Shown here one piece after another: positions 24,199 through 33,536 of a stretch of 64,000 nucleotides of DNA. Made by a program: the position numbers and the translations under genes. The notes under the pieces were generated by a model, which was not told where the DNA came from, did no database searches, and was given only the letters and a program-made list of their open reading frames with translations. The first letter of the stretch is position 1. Each line of letters opens with the position of its first letter. Source of the DNA: Desulfuromonas sp. TF (GTDB lineage: Bacteria > Desulfobacterota > Desulfuromonadia > Desulfuromonadales > ATBO01); NCBI RefSeq assembly GCF_000472285.1, contig NZ_KI421428.1:153094-217093 (forward strand), read 5' to 3'.

Positions 24199-25029
24199 AT
24201 GATCCGCCTGATAATCAACGCCGATGATCTTGGCTGCTCCCCCGCCATCGACCGGGGCATTTTATGCGCCTTCGAAGCAGGGGGGATAACCAGTGCCTCG
24301 CTCCTCGCCAACGGCCGATCCTTCGGTGACGCGGCTCGCGAAATACGGGCGCAGGGGATTCCGGTCGGAGTGCATCTGAACCTGAGCGAGGGGCGGCCGC
24401 TGAGCGGCCCCATCCGGGGCCTGACAGACCGTGCAGGCGATTTTCCGGGGAAGACGGCGACGCGCAGGGCTCTGGCGGGGGGAGACGTCGACCGGGCCGG
24501 GCTGCAGCGGGAGCTGTCGACCCAGGTGCTGCGGACGCTGGAGGCCGGACTGACTCCCGACCACCTCGATACGCACCAGCACGCCATCCTCTTCCCGCCG
24601 GTCTCGGCTGCTGTCCTGGAGGTGGCCCAAGCTTATGGCATCGGCGCCCTGCGCCTGCCGGAACCTGCCGATCCCCCGGTCGCCGATCCGCCCGGTCTCC
24701 TGGGGGAAGAGCTAGCATTTTATCGCCGCAGCGCCCCAGCCGTAGCGAAGGCGCTGCGAAATGCGGGACTTGACGCTCCCGACGGGCTATGGGGAATGCC
24801 CTTTCTGAACCGGCTGGATGAAGCGGCCCTGTGCGGAATCCTCGGCGCACTTCCGCCTGGCACCTGGGAGCTGATGGTGCATCCCGGCTATTGTGATCCG
24901 GCGCGTCCTTTTGCCGGTCCGGAACGGGAACTGGAACTGGAGGCCCTCACCGCCTCGGCCGTTCGCGGTTTGCTAGGTGAACGCGAGATCCGGCTGATCA
25001 CCTTCGGAGACCTTGCATGCGCCTCCTGA
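24199..25029 (+). CDS. YdjC/ChbG-family carbohydrate deacetylase
   Basis: 276 aa. The N-terminus IINADDLGCSPAIDRGIL carries the metal-binding Asp pair. GVHLNLSEGRPL supplies His, and HLDTHQHAILFPPV the next metal histidines. It removes N-acetyl groups from an amino sugar, possibly a lipid-linked or hopanoid glycoconjugate (HpnK members share this fold). The 3' end overlaps the glycosyltransferase gene by 13 nt, so the two enzymes probably act on the same glycan. Confidence 0.88.
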   Translation: MIRLIINADDLGCSPAIDRGILCAFEAGGITSASLLANGRSFGDAAREIRAQGIPVGVHLNLSEGRPLSGPIRGLTDRAGDFPGKTATRRALAGGDVDRAGLQRELSTQVLRTLEAGLTPDHLDTHQHAILFPPVSAAVLEVAQAYGIGALRLPEPADPPVADPPGLLGEELAFYRRSAPAVAKALRNAGLDAPDGLWGMPFLNRLDEAALCGILGALPPGTWELMVHPGYCDPARPFAGPERELELEALTASAVRGLLGEREIRLITFGDLACAS

Positions 25030-26060
25030 TCGTCACCCCCCTTCAGCCCCAGGCCACCGGCAACCGGGTCACCGCCCTGCGCTACCGGGAGGAGATGGAG
25101 GCTCGCGGGCACGAAGCCCGCCTGGTCATGACCGACGAGCGAACCCCCGTTCTGCTGCAGCGGGCGCTCGATGATTTCCGCCCAGATCTGGTCCACCTGC
25201 TGCACGCCTACCGATCCGGCCGACCCTGGCTGGACTGCACGCCCCCATCTCCGTTTTCCGTAGTGGTGACCCTGACCGGCACCGACATCCATATGGGTAT
25301 AGACTCCCCCACCCAGGGGCCGGTCATCCGTCAGGTGCTCGAGCGGGCGGATGCCGTCATCACCCAGAACAGCGTGACGTTCGCCGAGCTCAAGGGAAGC
25401 ACGGACGCCTGGGTTGAACGTCTCACCTATCTTCCTCCAGGCATCGTCCTCGGCAACACCCCGTATCCCCTGAAACAGCTGCATGGCATCCCCTCCGGCC
25501 ATGTGCTCTTCCTGCATCCTGCCGGTATCCGGCAGGTGAAGGGGAATCTCGAGCTGCTGCGGCTTTTCGACGCCGTGGCGGCGAAGCGCAGCGGCTTCAC
25601 CGTCGCGTTCTGCGGCCCGGTTCTGGAGGAGAACTACGGCCGGCAGTTCCTCGCCGAGGTCGAAAGACGCCCCTGGGCCCGCTATCTCGGCACCGTCCCC
25701 ACCCCGGCCATGCCCGCCGCCCTGCGGGAGGCGGGCGTGGTCCTCAACAACTCGAGCTGTGAGGGTCTCTCCAACGTGCTGGTGGAAGCGACGGTCCTCG
25801 GCCGTCCCCTCCTCGTACGAAACATCCCCGGCAATGCGGCCGTCGTGGAGGAGGGAGTCAACGGCCTGCTGTTCGGGGATGCCGACGACTTCATCCGGAA
25901 GGCCCTCGCTCTGATCGACTCCGCCGACCTGCGGCAGACCTTCTCCCGTCCAGCCCCGGAACGCTTCGACCCGACCGGGGAGGCTCGGGTCCTCGCGGAC
26001 ATCTACCGGGAGGTCCTTTCTTCATCCCGAGGGGCTCATATTGGGGTCTTGAAGACTTGA
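25017..26060 (+). CDS. group 1 (GT4-like) glycosyltransferase
   Basis: 347 aa, GT-B fold. The N-terminus MRLLIVTPLQPQATGNRVTA and PDLVHLLHAY belong to the acceptor domain. The C-terminal donor domain has LHPAGIRQVKGNLELL, VLNNSSCEGLSNVLVEA with the nucleotide-sugar glutamate, and GNAAVVEEGVNGLLF. Starts 13 nt inside the deacetylase gene. It transfers a sugar from an NDP-sugar to an unknown acceptor. Both genes are isolated from any polysaccharide cluster in this window. Confidence 0.9.
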   Translation: MRLLIVTPLQPQATGNRVTALRYREEMEARGHEARLVMTDERTPVLLQRALDDFRPDLVHLLHAYRSGRPWLDCTPPSPFSVVVTLTGTDIHMGIDSPTQGPVIRQVLERADAVITQNSVTFAELKGSTDAWVERLTYLPPGIVLGNTPYPLKQLHGIPSGHVLFLHPAGIRQVKGNLELLRLFDAVAAKRSGFTVAFCGPVLEENYGRQFLAEVERRPWARYLGTVPTPAMPAALREAGVVLNNSSCEGLSNVLVEATVLGRPLLVRNIPGNAAVVEEGVNGLLFGDADDFIRKALALIDSADLRQTFSRPAPERFDPTGEARVLADIYREVLSSSRGAHIGVLKT

Positions 26061-26242
26061 ACGGGACGTTGACCGAGTTGGCAAGCCATGTGGGAAGAGA
26101 CCCGTCCACGCTCTCCTGTGCCGTCAGGGTTGGAAAAACGGAGGGAGAAAGATCCTCAAGTTTTCGGTAAAATGGAAAAGCTTCGGCAGATTTTGATGGA
26201 TATTCAGGCTTCAAGGCCTGACCCTAAATTTGGAGTCGCCAA

Positions 26243-27274
26243 TTGTCCCCAGAAGCACCGTTACGACTTCCCCGCGTCCAGGTTTCCGCTGATCGCGTCA
26301 TTGGAGAGCTCGTCGGACTTCGTCCCTACCGACCCGGTGGATTCGTCGTTCGTCCGGAGGTGATGGACGGAAAACTCGTCATCCACAATTACGGTCACGG
26401 CGGCTGCGGCTTGGGGTTCTCATGGGGAACGTCGCAGCTTGCGCTCGAGGAGGCTCTGAAGGCCGAGTCGCGAGAGTGCGCCGTACTGGGATGCGGGGCC
26501 GTCGGCCTCTCGGCCGGCATCCTCCTTCAAAGGCACGGCTTTCAAGTCACCATCTATGCCCGGGATTTGCCGCCGAATACCACCTCGAACATTGCCGGGG
26601 GGCTGTGGTTGCCCTACTTCGTGGGCGATGAGGGCTCCCTGACCCCCGCCTTCCGCGAACAGTTCCAGGCCGCGGCGCGGCACGCCCACAGGCATTTCCG
26701 GAGTCTGGTCGGATCACACTACGGCGTCCGGTGGGTCGACAGCTATTTCACGGCCGAAGAGAGAGTGGCCGTACCGTGTTACTTCGACGATCTACCCGAA
26801 CTTTTTCCCCGAGCCGCCGCCTTCGGTCCGGGCGAACATCCATTTCCCCGGCGCCACGCGCGCCGGTTCGGAACCATGCAGATCCAGACGCCTGGTTACA
26901 TGCGGGCGATCGAGCGCGACTTCAGAACGGCGGGAGGACGAATCGTCGTGCGCGAGTTCCGGAACGTGCGGCAAATTCTGGAGCTGGCCGAGCCGACGGT
27001 TGTCAACTGCACCGGCCTGGGCTCCCGCGAGCTGTTCGGCGACACGGAACTCCTCCCGGCAAGGGGGCAGATGACGGTCCTGCTTCCGCAGCCGGAGGTC
27101 GACTACATTCTCGGAATCGACGCAGAAGCCTTGTACATGATCCCGCGTGAAGACGGGATTCTTCTGGGCGGCACGTTCGAACGCGGCATATGGGATACGA
27201 CACCCAATCCACATGAGGCCGAACGGATCTTTCAGGGGCACCGCACCTTTTCCGATAACATGGAGAAGCCGTAA
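26243..27274 (+). CDS. D-amino-acid-oxidase-like FAD enzyme with circularly permuted sequence
   Basis: 343 aa with TTG start: GGAG lies 8 nt upstream and an in-frame stop at 26225 rules out a longer protein. In D-amino-acid oxidases the FAD Rossmann motif is N-terminal, while the substrate-binding GxRPxRP and HNYGHGGxGxxxxWG segments are C-terminal. Here the order is reversed. GLRPYRPGG (residues 25-33) and HNYGHGGCGLGFSWG (48-62) come first, then VLGCGAVGLSAG (81-92) with TTSNIAGGLW. The chain ends with the beta strands and helix that normally precede GxRPxRP (LYMIPREDGILLGGTFERG...GHRTF). No part is missing, so this is a permutation rather than a fragment. Arg27 corresponds to the carboxylate-binding Arg. 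Probable amino-acid or amine oxidase. Confidence 0.82.
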   Translation: MSPEAPLRLPRVQVSADRVIGELVGLRPYRPGGFVVRPEVMDGKLVIHNYGHGGCGLGFSWGTSQLALEEALKAESRECAVLGCGAVGLSAGILLQRHGFQVTIYARDLPPNTTSNIAGGLWLPYFVGDEGSLTPAFREQFQAAARHAHRHFRSLVGSHYGVRWVDSYFTAEERVAVPCYFDDLPELFPRAAAFGPGEHPFPRRHARRFGTMQIQTPGYMRAIERDFRTAGGRIVVREFRNVRQILELAEPTVVNCTGLGSRELFGDTELLPARGQMTVLLPQPEVDYILGIDAEALYMIPREDGILLGGTFERGIWDTTPNPHEAERIFQGHRTFSDNMEKP

Positions 27275-27291
27275 ACCCCGGGGGATCCTGC

Positions 27292-27768
27292 ATGCCTTCA
27301 CGCATCCTGATCATCAGCGACACCCACGGCCTCATCCGGCCGGAGATCGCCGAAGCCGCTCCCGGTTTCGATTTTGTCCTGCATGCCGGGGACATCGGGA
27401 GCCGGGAGTGCCTGGAAGGGCTCAGGGCCGTCAACCCCAACCTGGTTTCCGTCGCGGGGAATGTGGACTGGTATCTGATTGCGGGCGGATTTCCGGAGCA
27501 GGTGGAATGGCGGCACGAGGGGTACACGTTCAAGATCGTTCACGACCTCCAGACTCTTAAGGGCGATTCGTTATCCGGCTGGGATTTCGTGATCTTCGGC
27601 CACAGCCACAAACCCGCGGAGTACAGATCCGGCAAGACCCATTTCATCAATCCTGGATCCGCCGGCCCGAGACGGTTCCGGCTTCCGATCTCCTATGCCA
27701 CCCTGGAATTAGATGCCCAAGGAGGCCATGCCCTCCGGTTCCATGAAATTCCCCCGCGAAAATCCTGA
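27292..27768 (+). CDS. YfcE/MJ0936-type metallophosphoesterase
   Basis: 158 aa. Calcineurin-like metal motifs occur in order: SDTHG, LHAGDIG, AGNVDW, IVHDL and FGHSHKP. GNVD and HD replace the more usual GNCD and HG, a modest difference. The short YfcE class hydrolyses phosphodiesters such as bis-pNPP or cyclic nucleotides, and the true substrate is usually unknown. It begins 17 nt after the permuted oxidase gene and may be co-transcribed with it. Confidence 0.88.
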   Translation: MPSRILIISDTHGLIRPEIAEAAPGFDFVLHAGDIGSRECLEGLRAVNPNLVSVAGNVDWYLIAGGFPEQVEWRHEGYTFKIVHDLQTLKGDSLSGWDFVIFGHSHKPAEYRSGKTHFINPGSAGPRRFRLPISYATLELDAQGGHALRFHEIPPRKS

Positions 27769-27847
27769 AATCAATCTCCCTACGTTCGTTCCCTTTCCGC
27801 CGTCTCCGATATAATTTCGAACAAGAGGAATCATCGAAGGGAGAGAT

Positions 27848-29440
27848 ATGAAAAAAACCCGGCATTGGTGGGAGCGGGGGATCGTCTACCAGATCTATCC
27901 GCGCTCCTTCATGGACAGCAACGGCGACGGCATCGGCGATCTGGCCGGGATCGCCTCAATGCTCGACTACCTGAAGTGGCTGGGGGTGGACATCCTCTGG
28001 CTCTGCCCTTTTTATCCCTCGCCGATGGCCGACTTCGGCTACGACGTCTCCGACTTCACGGACGTCGACCCAGTCTTCGGCACCCTGGGCGATTTCGACC
28101 GCCTGCTGGCGGAGGCGCATCGCCGCGACCTGCGCGTCCTTCTCGATTTCGTCCCCAACCACACCTCCGACCGCCACCCCTGGTTCATCGAAGCCCGCGC
28201 ATCTCGAAGCAGCCGGCGGCGCGACTGGTACATCTGGCGCGATTCGCCGGCGGGAGGGGGGCCGCCGAACAACTGGCTGAGCACGTTCGGGGGGAGCGCC
28301 TGGGAATGGGACCGGAGCGGGCAATTCTACCTGCATACCTACCTGAAGAAGCAGCCGGACCTCAACTGGCTGAATCCGGAGGTGCGGCAGGCGATGTTCG
28401 CCAATATGCGCTTCTGGCTGGATCGCGGGGTGGACGGCTTTCGACTCGACGCTCTCTGGCACATCATGAAGGACGGGGAGCTGCGGGACAACCCTCCGGA
28501 CCCCGACTACCGGCCGGGAGGGAAACCGTACCGGGCCCTGCAGGCCCTCTATTGCGGCGACCGGCCGGAGATCCACCCGCTCCTGCGGAGGATGCGCAGG
28601 CTGGTCGACGGCTACGGCGACCGCCTGCTGGTGGGTGAACTCTACCTCCCCATCGACCGGCTGGTGAACTACTACGGCAGCGTCGGGCAACCGGAAATCC
28701 ATCTGCCCACCAATTTCCACCTGATTACGACCCCCTGGCGGGCTCGGGCGGTGGCGGTGACCATCGACCGGTCGGAGGCGGCCCTCCCGCCGGAGGCCTG
28801 GCCGCACTTCGCTCTCGGCAACCACGATCGGCCCCGTCTGGCCGGCCGCCTGGGGGAAGGGCAGGCGCGGGTCGCGGCGATGCTCCTGGCGACCCTGCGG
28901 GGCACGCCCTCTCTGTACTACGGAGATGAGCTCGGAATGCCCGACGTGCCGGTGCCGCCGGAAGAGGTGAAGGATCCCTGGGAGAAAAACTGTCCCGGGA
29001 GGGGACTGGGGCGCGATCCGGTCCGCTCGCCCATGCCGTGGGACGATTCGGAGAATGCCGGCTTCTCGGCGGGGCGGCCGTGGCTCCCCCTTGTCCCGGA
29101 CTGGCGCTCCCGCAATGTGGCCGCCCATCAGAGCGACCCCGGATCGCTGCTCAACCTCTATCGCCGGCTGATCGTCCTTCGCCGACAGGAGCCGGCCCTG
29201 CACTCCGGAACGTACCGTCCGATTCCGGCCGGCGGCGATTTTCTTCTCTTTTTCCGGGAGGCCGGCCGGCGGCGGCTTCTCGTCGCCCTAAATTTCCGCT
29301 CCGGAGCGGGGGGCTGGCGGTCGCGGGGAGACCCGGCGGGGCGCATCCTGCTGTCAACCTTTCTCGATCGCGAAGGAGAGCGTTTTCGCGGCAGATTGGA
29401 ACTGCGGGGGAATGAGGGGGTTGTTGCGGAGCTCGAGTGA
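27848..29440 (+). CDS. GH13 alpha-glucosidase / oligo-1,6-glucosidase family
   Basis: 530 aa, cytoplasmic (no signal peptide). The (alpha/beta)8 domain starts with WWERGIVYQIYPRSFMDSNGDGIGDLAGI. The catalytic residues are visible: nucleophile Asp201 (DGFRLDAL), acid/base Glu264 (VGELYLP) and Asp327 (LGNHDRPRL). DFVPNHTSDRHPWF is the usual region I. The C-terminal beta domain is complete. The pattern fits oligo-1,6-glucosidase, alpha-glucosidase or sucrose-hydrolysing enzymes of GH13; the exact specificity is not readable. It may process glycogen or trehalose breakdown products. GGGAGAG lies just before the ATG. No transporter or regulator beside it. Confidence 0.92.
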   Translation: MKKTRHWWERGIVYQIYPRSFMDSNGDGIGDLAGIASMLDYLKWLGVDILWLCPFYPSPMADFGYDVSDFTDVDPVFGTLGDFDRLLAEAHRRDLRVLLDFVPNHTSDRHPWFIEARASRSSRRRDWYIWRDSPAGGGPPNNWLSTFGGSAWEWDRSGQFYLHTYLKKQPDLNWLNPEVRQAMFANMRFWLDRGVDGFRLDALWHIMKDGELRDNPPDPDYRPGGKPYRALQALYCGDRPEIHPLLRRMRRLVDGYGDRLLVGELYLPIDRLVNYYGSVGQPEIHLPTNFHLITTPWRARAVAVTIDRSEAALPPEAWPHFALGNHDRPRLAGRLGEGQARVAAMLLATLRGTPSLYYGDELGMPDVPVPPEEVKDPWEKNCPGRGLGRDPVRSPMPWDDSENAGFSAGRPWLPLVPDWRSRNVAAHQSDPGSLLNLYRRLIVLRRQEPALHSGTYRPIPAGGDFLLFFREAGRRRLLVALNFRSGAGGWRSRGDPAGRILLSTFLDREGERFRGRLELRGNEGVVAELE

Positions 29441-29477
29441 AATGCTCATTCCTGATGAGCGAAGAGCGTGATGGGTT

Positions 29478-31415
29478 TCAGCAGGGGCTGAGCGGCAGCG
29501 AAACCGTAATTGTTGTTCCCTTGCCCGGCCGGCTTTCGACCTCTATGCGGCCGCCGTGGCCATCGATAATGGCCTTGGCGATGTTCAGCCCCAGCCCGAG
29601 GCCGGAGGCGGTGGTATTGGAAGTATCGGACCGGTAGAACCTTTCGAACATGTTTTCCTGCTGTTCGGGGGACATGCCGATTCCTTCATCCATCACGGAA
29701 AACCGATATTCCTGGCCGCTCGCCTGGACTTCCACGCGGATGCGCCCACCGTCGGGGGAATACTTCACCGCATTGCTGAGCAGGTTTTCCAGGACCTGGT
29801 CCATTTTTCCGGCGTCGAGGCAGAGGGCGGAGGACATCTCCGGCAGAGCCAGCTCAAAGCGGTGCCTGGGATTGCCGAGACGGAAGTTTTCGGTGATACG
29901 GGCTATGCGCCGGGTCAGATCGCAGGGGCCCGTCTCCAGGGGGATGCCGCGACCTGATTCGATGCGCGAGACATCCAGCAGTTGATTGACGATTTGGGCC
30001 AGGTCCTCACATTTGGCATATATTTCTGCAAGAAAATTCTGCTTCTCTTCCGAGGTGAACTCCCCGAAATCCTGGGGACCGAGCAGCAGTTCGGCGTATC
30101 CCATGATCGAGGTCAGCGGTGTGTTGAGTTCATGGGCCGCGTTCGATACAAATTCGCTCTTGAGGCGGTCGAGTGTCCGCTCGCGAGTAACGTCCCGAAG
30201 AACGGTGACGATGTCTCCGGCTCCCGCGCTCCGGCCGAGGACCCTGGCCGATCGGGCTTGATAGTGCCCTGAATTTTCCTGCCCGGGCAAGCGAAGTGTG
30301 ATTTCCTCGAAGATCTCGGGTGAGGAGCAGCCGACAGCGGATTCCAGATGCCCGAGCAACCCGGACAGGGTGCCGCCGAGGATCCTGTCGGCGTGGCTGT
30401 GATGAACCTGATCCAGGGATACGCCCAGCATTCTTTCCGAGGTCTTGTTCATGAATACGATCCGCAGATCCCGGTCGGTCACGATCAGAAAATCACCCAC
30501 CGAACGAATCAGCGCCTCCATCTTTTCCCGTGCCTGCTCGGCTTCGAGCAGGGCGTCGGTCAACACCCGTTCTTTCCTTTTCCGGGCGGTGATGTCGCGG
30601 AGGATCGCCGTATAGGCACGCCGTTCTCCCAGGCGCATCTCACCGATGGAAACGAGGAGGGGAAATTCTTCCCCTCCTCGGCGCCTCCCAAGGATCTCCA
30701 TGGCTTCACGGGGGCAGGTGGAGGGTTCCTCCTCCAGCATGTCCTGCAGCCAGTTCGGACGGCTGGACGCATGAGGGTCAAAGAGGAAATCTATTTTTTC
30801 TCCGATCACCTCCTCCGGCCGGTAGCCGAAGAGGCGTTCGCAAGCCGGATTGAAGCTTTCGGCAACCCCCCGGTGGTCGAAGCTGAGGATGCCTCCGGGA
30901 GCCGTCTCCAAAATTGACCGGATGCGGGCTCCGCTCTCCCGCAGCAGATCGACCGCCTGAAGCCTCAGATGGGAGAGTACGGCCGTGGTCCAGATGGCGA
31001 AAACCGCCAGGGAACGATTGATCAGAACCTTCCAGAGCTCCCCCCCGTCCGGGGAGAGGAAGTAGCCGGCGACGACCAGCAAGGTGCAGAAGCCGGCGGC
31101 CATCAGGAGGAGGTTTTTGCGGGAGGAGCAGAACGCCGCGAGAATCACCGCCACGTATGGAACGCCCCCCGCCACTCCCAGGGGCAGGGAAATATCGATA
31201 AGGAAGACCAGGACGGCCAAAATGACCAGGCGCTGTTCCATCGACCCCCTGCGCTTCCCCGGGCCCGTGAGGAATTTCTCAACCCTATGCAAAAATTCAC
31301 CGGGATACCGCTGCTTGCCGGGTTTATCCCTCAGCGGGGCGGGCTCGGAGGGAAATCTGCGCGATGAACAGCATTCATCCGATCCGTCCAGACATCTTTT
31401 CGTGTCAGCTGCCAT
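29478..31415 (-). CDS. membrane PAS-PAS sensor histidine kinase
   Basis: 645 aa from the ATG at 31415 (AAGGGG 6 nt upstream); an ATG at 31241 would remove a poorly conserved 58-residue head. Five or six hydrophobic segments (about residues 60-150) form a MASE-like sensor region. Two PAS domains (about 160-280 and 285-400) and a HisKA domain follow, with the phospho-His in SNAAHELNTPLTS. The HATPase domain has the N box NLLSNAVKYSP, DEGIGM and GLGLGLNIAKAI. No receiver domain and no response regulator next to it, so its partner is elsewhere. Probably senses redox or a small ligand. Confidence 0.9.
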   Translation of the reverse strand: MAADTKRCLDGSDECCSSRRFPSEPAPLRDKPGKQRYPGEFLHRVEKFLTGPGKRRGSMEQRLVILAVLVFLIDISLPLGVAGGVPYVAVILAAFCSSRKNLLLMAAGFCTLLVVAGYFLSPDGGELWKVLINRSLAVFAIWTTAVLSHLRLQAVDLLRESGARIRSILETAPGGILSFDHRGVAESFNPACERLFGYRPEEVIGEKIDFLFDPHASSRPNWLQDMLEEEPSTCPREAMEILGRRRGGEEFPLLVSIGEMRLGERRAYTAILRDITARKRKERVLTDALLEAEQAREKMEALIRSVGDFLIVTDRDLRIVFMNKTSERMLGVSLDQVHHSHADRILGGTLSGLLGHLESAVGCSSPEIFEEITLRLPGQENSGHYQARSARVLGRSAGAGDIVTVLRDVTRERTLDRLKSEFVSNAAHELNTPLTSIMGYAELLLGPQDFGEFTSEEKQNFLAEIYAKCEDLAQIVNQLLDVSRIESGRGIPLETGPCDLTRRIARITENFRLGNPRHRFELALPEMSSALCLDAGKMDQVLENLLSNAVKYSPDGGRIRVEVQASGQEYRFSVMDEGIGMSPEQQENMFERFYRSDTSNTTASGLGLGLNIAKAIIDGHGGRIEVESRPGKGTTITVSLPLSPC

Positions 31416-31623
31416 TTTCATCCCCTTTTGGAAAATATCCGGATTTTTGGCTGAAGGCTGAGGGGGTTCTGTCTTGTTGGGGATGCCGTAAAAAAAGAGT
31501 CAGTTCGAAAAGAAGTTTACATTGATTCAGAAAGAAAACAAAGGAAGAAATTCCGGTATCTTGCGGTATTTTAATCATTTGCGGGGAGATAGATTTGAAG
31601 AGCATCGGGGGCATGTTTACAGG

Positions 31624-32379
31624 TCAAGCCTCTGCCATAATCCTAGCCTCCTCGCGTTTTTCCTCCTCGACCTCGACATCAAAATCCATAACCAGCGGGA
31701 GATGATCGGAAAAGCGCACCCGCGGCACTCGGAAATCCCGGATGTTGATTCCTTTGCTGTACAGGATGAAGTCGAGGTGCCGGTTCGGCTTGTGGCACGG
31801 ATAAGTCGGCAGGTGTTGCTCATTCGCATTCTGCAGACCCGAAGCCGCCAGAAAAAGATCGATCTCCCGTTCGCCCCACAGCATGTTGAAGTCGCCTGCC
31901 ACGATATACGGCTTTTGCGCTTTTTGCAGCAGAGTGTACAGCGAACCCAACTGATGATGCCGCGCCCGCGCCCCCACCGCCAGATGGACGAGGTAGACCA
32001 CCACATGTTCCAGTTCAAGCTCCATCACCAGCCGCTTCATGCCCTGTTTGAAAAAATGAAAGGTCTCGTTTCGGATACGGTCGCGCGCCAGGAAGGCGTT
32101 CCCCTGATGACTCAGCACCGGAACATTGCGCCACAGCGAGCTTTCCTCATACTTGGTGGAATACGAATGGTAGTGTCCCAGCGATTCCGCCAGTAGTTCC
32201 GCCTGATTCTTTCCGCCCATCCGATATGATCCTTGATCCACCTCGATCAACCCGACGATGTCGGGTTTCTGTTCGTTCAGAAATGACGTGATCCTCTCAA
32301 GATTTTTGATCGATGAGCGCATGAAATTGTGCGTTCTGATACCGGTCCCGTAGCGGATGTTGTAGAGTACGAACCTCAT
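31624..32379 (-). CDS. endonuclease/exonuclease/phosphatase (EEP) family protein
   Basis: 251 aa from the ATG at 32379 (GGAGG 5 nt upstream). EEP signatures: LYNIRYG with the metal Asn, IVGLIEVDQGSYR with the metal Glu, YIVAGDFNMLWGE and, near the end, HLDFILYSKG and FSDHLPLVMDFDVE with the catalytic His. The fold serves nucleases, phosphatases and phosphodiesterases such as sphingomyelinase. It has no signal peptide, so it acts in the cytoplasm. The phosphoribosyltransferase gene ends 66 nt upstream on the same strand, so they may form an operon. Confidence 0.85.
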   Translation of the reverse strand: MRFVLYNIRYGTGIRTHNFMRSSIKNLERITSFLNEQKPDIVGLIEVDQGSYRMGGKNQAELLAESLGHYHSYSTKYEESSLWRNVPVLSHQGNAFLARDRIRNETFHFFKQGMKRLVMELELEHVVVYLVHLAVGARARHHQLGSLYTLLQKAQKPYIVAGDFNMLWGEREIDLFLAASGLQNANEQHLPTYPCHKPNRHLDFILYSKGINIRDFRVPRVRFSDHLPLVMDFDVEVEEEKREEARIMAEA

Positions 32380-32445
32380 CAGATCCTCCACTCGTGTTGT
32401 TCTTTTGGTCCCCTTGGGCCGTGCGGCTCCTTGCCAGGCAATCAT

Positions 32446-33081
32446 TCAGGATTCTTTCAGAATCCGTCCCACCTCCTCATCGCTGACCTGGGAAAAATCC
32501 TCGTACCAGAGACCAATAGCGTGGAAGGGGGAAGGACGAAAGGGGCAGATCAGTTCGTCTGCTTCGCGGCTCAGAACCGCGCAGGTATCCGGAGGGGCGA
32601 CAGGTACCGCAACCACAAGTTTCTGTGCCCCGCCCTCACGCAGTGCCTTGATCGCCACGCGCATCGTTGCCCCGGTGGCGACGCCGTCGTCCACCAGGAT
32701 GACCGTCTTGCCGGAGATCTCAGGGAAGTTTCGGTCACCGCGATATTGGTTTTCACGCCGGGCCAGCTCGCTCGTCTCCTCAGCGGCCACTTTTTCGATC
32801 TGCTCCTCCGAGATGCCCATGGAGCGGACGACATCCATGTTCATCACCCGCACTCCTCCGGAGGCGATGGCGCCCATCGCCAATTCCCGATGGCCGGGAA
32901 CGCCCAGTTTGCGGACGATGAACACTTCCAGCGGCGCTTTGAGCTCCCTGGCGATCGGTTCCGCCACCGGGACTCCGCCCCGGGGCAGAGCGAGCACGAG
33001 GACATCCTTTCTTTCCTTGTAGGCCGCCAATTGCCCGGCCAGCTTTTCTCCCGCCTCTTCACGGTTCCTGATCTTTTCCAT
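32446..33081 (-). CDS. phosphoribosyltransferase-like protein
   Basis: 211 aa. The PRPP-binding loop is VILVDDGVATGATM, and the N-terminal VLALPRGGVPVAEPIA is typical of the PRT family that includes uncharacterised stress-associated PRTs. RKLGVPGHRELAMGAIASGG is characteristic of this subgroup, often encoded beside erythromycin-esterase-like or dienelactone hydrolase domains (general knowledge). Substrate unknown. AGGAG lies 7 nt before the ATG. Followed by the EEP protein. Confidence 0.88.
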   Translation of the reverse strand: MEKIRNREEAGEKLAGQLAAYKERKDVLVLALPRGGVPVAEPIARELKAPLEVFIVRKLGVPGHRELAMGAIASGGVRVMNMDVVRSMGISEEQIEKVAAEETSELARRENQYRGDRNFPEISGKTVILVDDGVATGATMRVAIKALREGGAQKLVVAVPVAPPDTCAVLSREADELICPFRPSPFHAIGLWYEDFSQVSDEEVGRILKES

Positions 33082-33120
33082 TCTCGCTCCTGATCTCTTT
33101 TCATAGAAGCCTTGCAGCCT

Positions 33121-33507
33121 TCAAAGAGATTCGATCACCCGTTGCAGGCTGGCACGAACCTGTTCGCCGATATCCCGCAGTTCGGGATTTTCAACCGCCT
33201 GCATCGAAGCGACGGGGTCTATGGCAGCCACCTCGACACGCCCCGGCCCTGCATCCTGAACGATGACGTTACAGGGGAGCATGGTGCCGATCTTATCTTC
33301 GACCTGCAGGGCCTGCCAGGCGAAGGGCGGATTGCACGCGCCGAGAATCCGGTAATTGCGAAAGGATTTCCCAAGCTTCTCCCTCATCTTGGCCCGGATG
33401 TCGATATCGGACAGGATCCCGAACCCCTCTTCCTTCAATATCCGCGAAACATGGTCGATAGCGGTGTCGAACGGCATCTCCAGTGTCCTGCTGAAATAAT
33501 ATTTCAT
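33121..33507 (-). CDS. DUF302 domain protein
   Basis: 128 aa, a complete DUF302 domain: LEEG-type opening (ISRILKEEGFGILSDIDI is the matching stretch), NYRILGACNPPFAWQAL with its conserved Cys, and MLPCNVIVQDAG with a second Cys. Members are small soluble proteins of unknown function, often next to thiol or metal stress genes. The ATG has AGGAGGTGA upstream. 39 nt separate it from the phosphoribosyltransferase gene, so a three-gene unit DUF302-PRT-EEP is plausible. Confidence 0.85.
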   Translation of the reverse strand: MKYYFSRTLEMPFDTAIDHVSRILKEEGFGILSDIDIRAKMREKLGKSFRNYRILGACNPPFAWQALQVEDKIGTMLPCNVIVQDAGPGRVEVAAIDPVASMQAVENPELRDIGEQVRASLQRVIESL

Positions 33508-33536
33508 GGTAATCTCACCTCCTGTGTGATTTGGAG

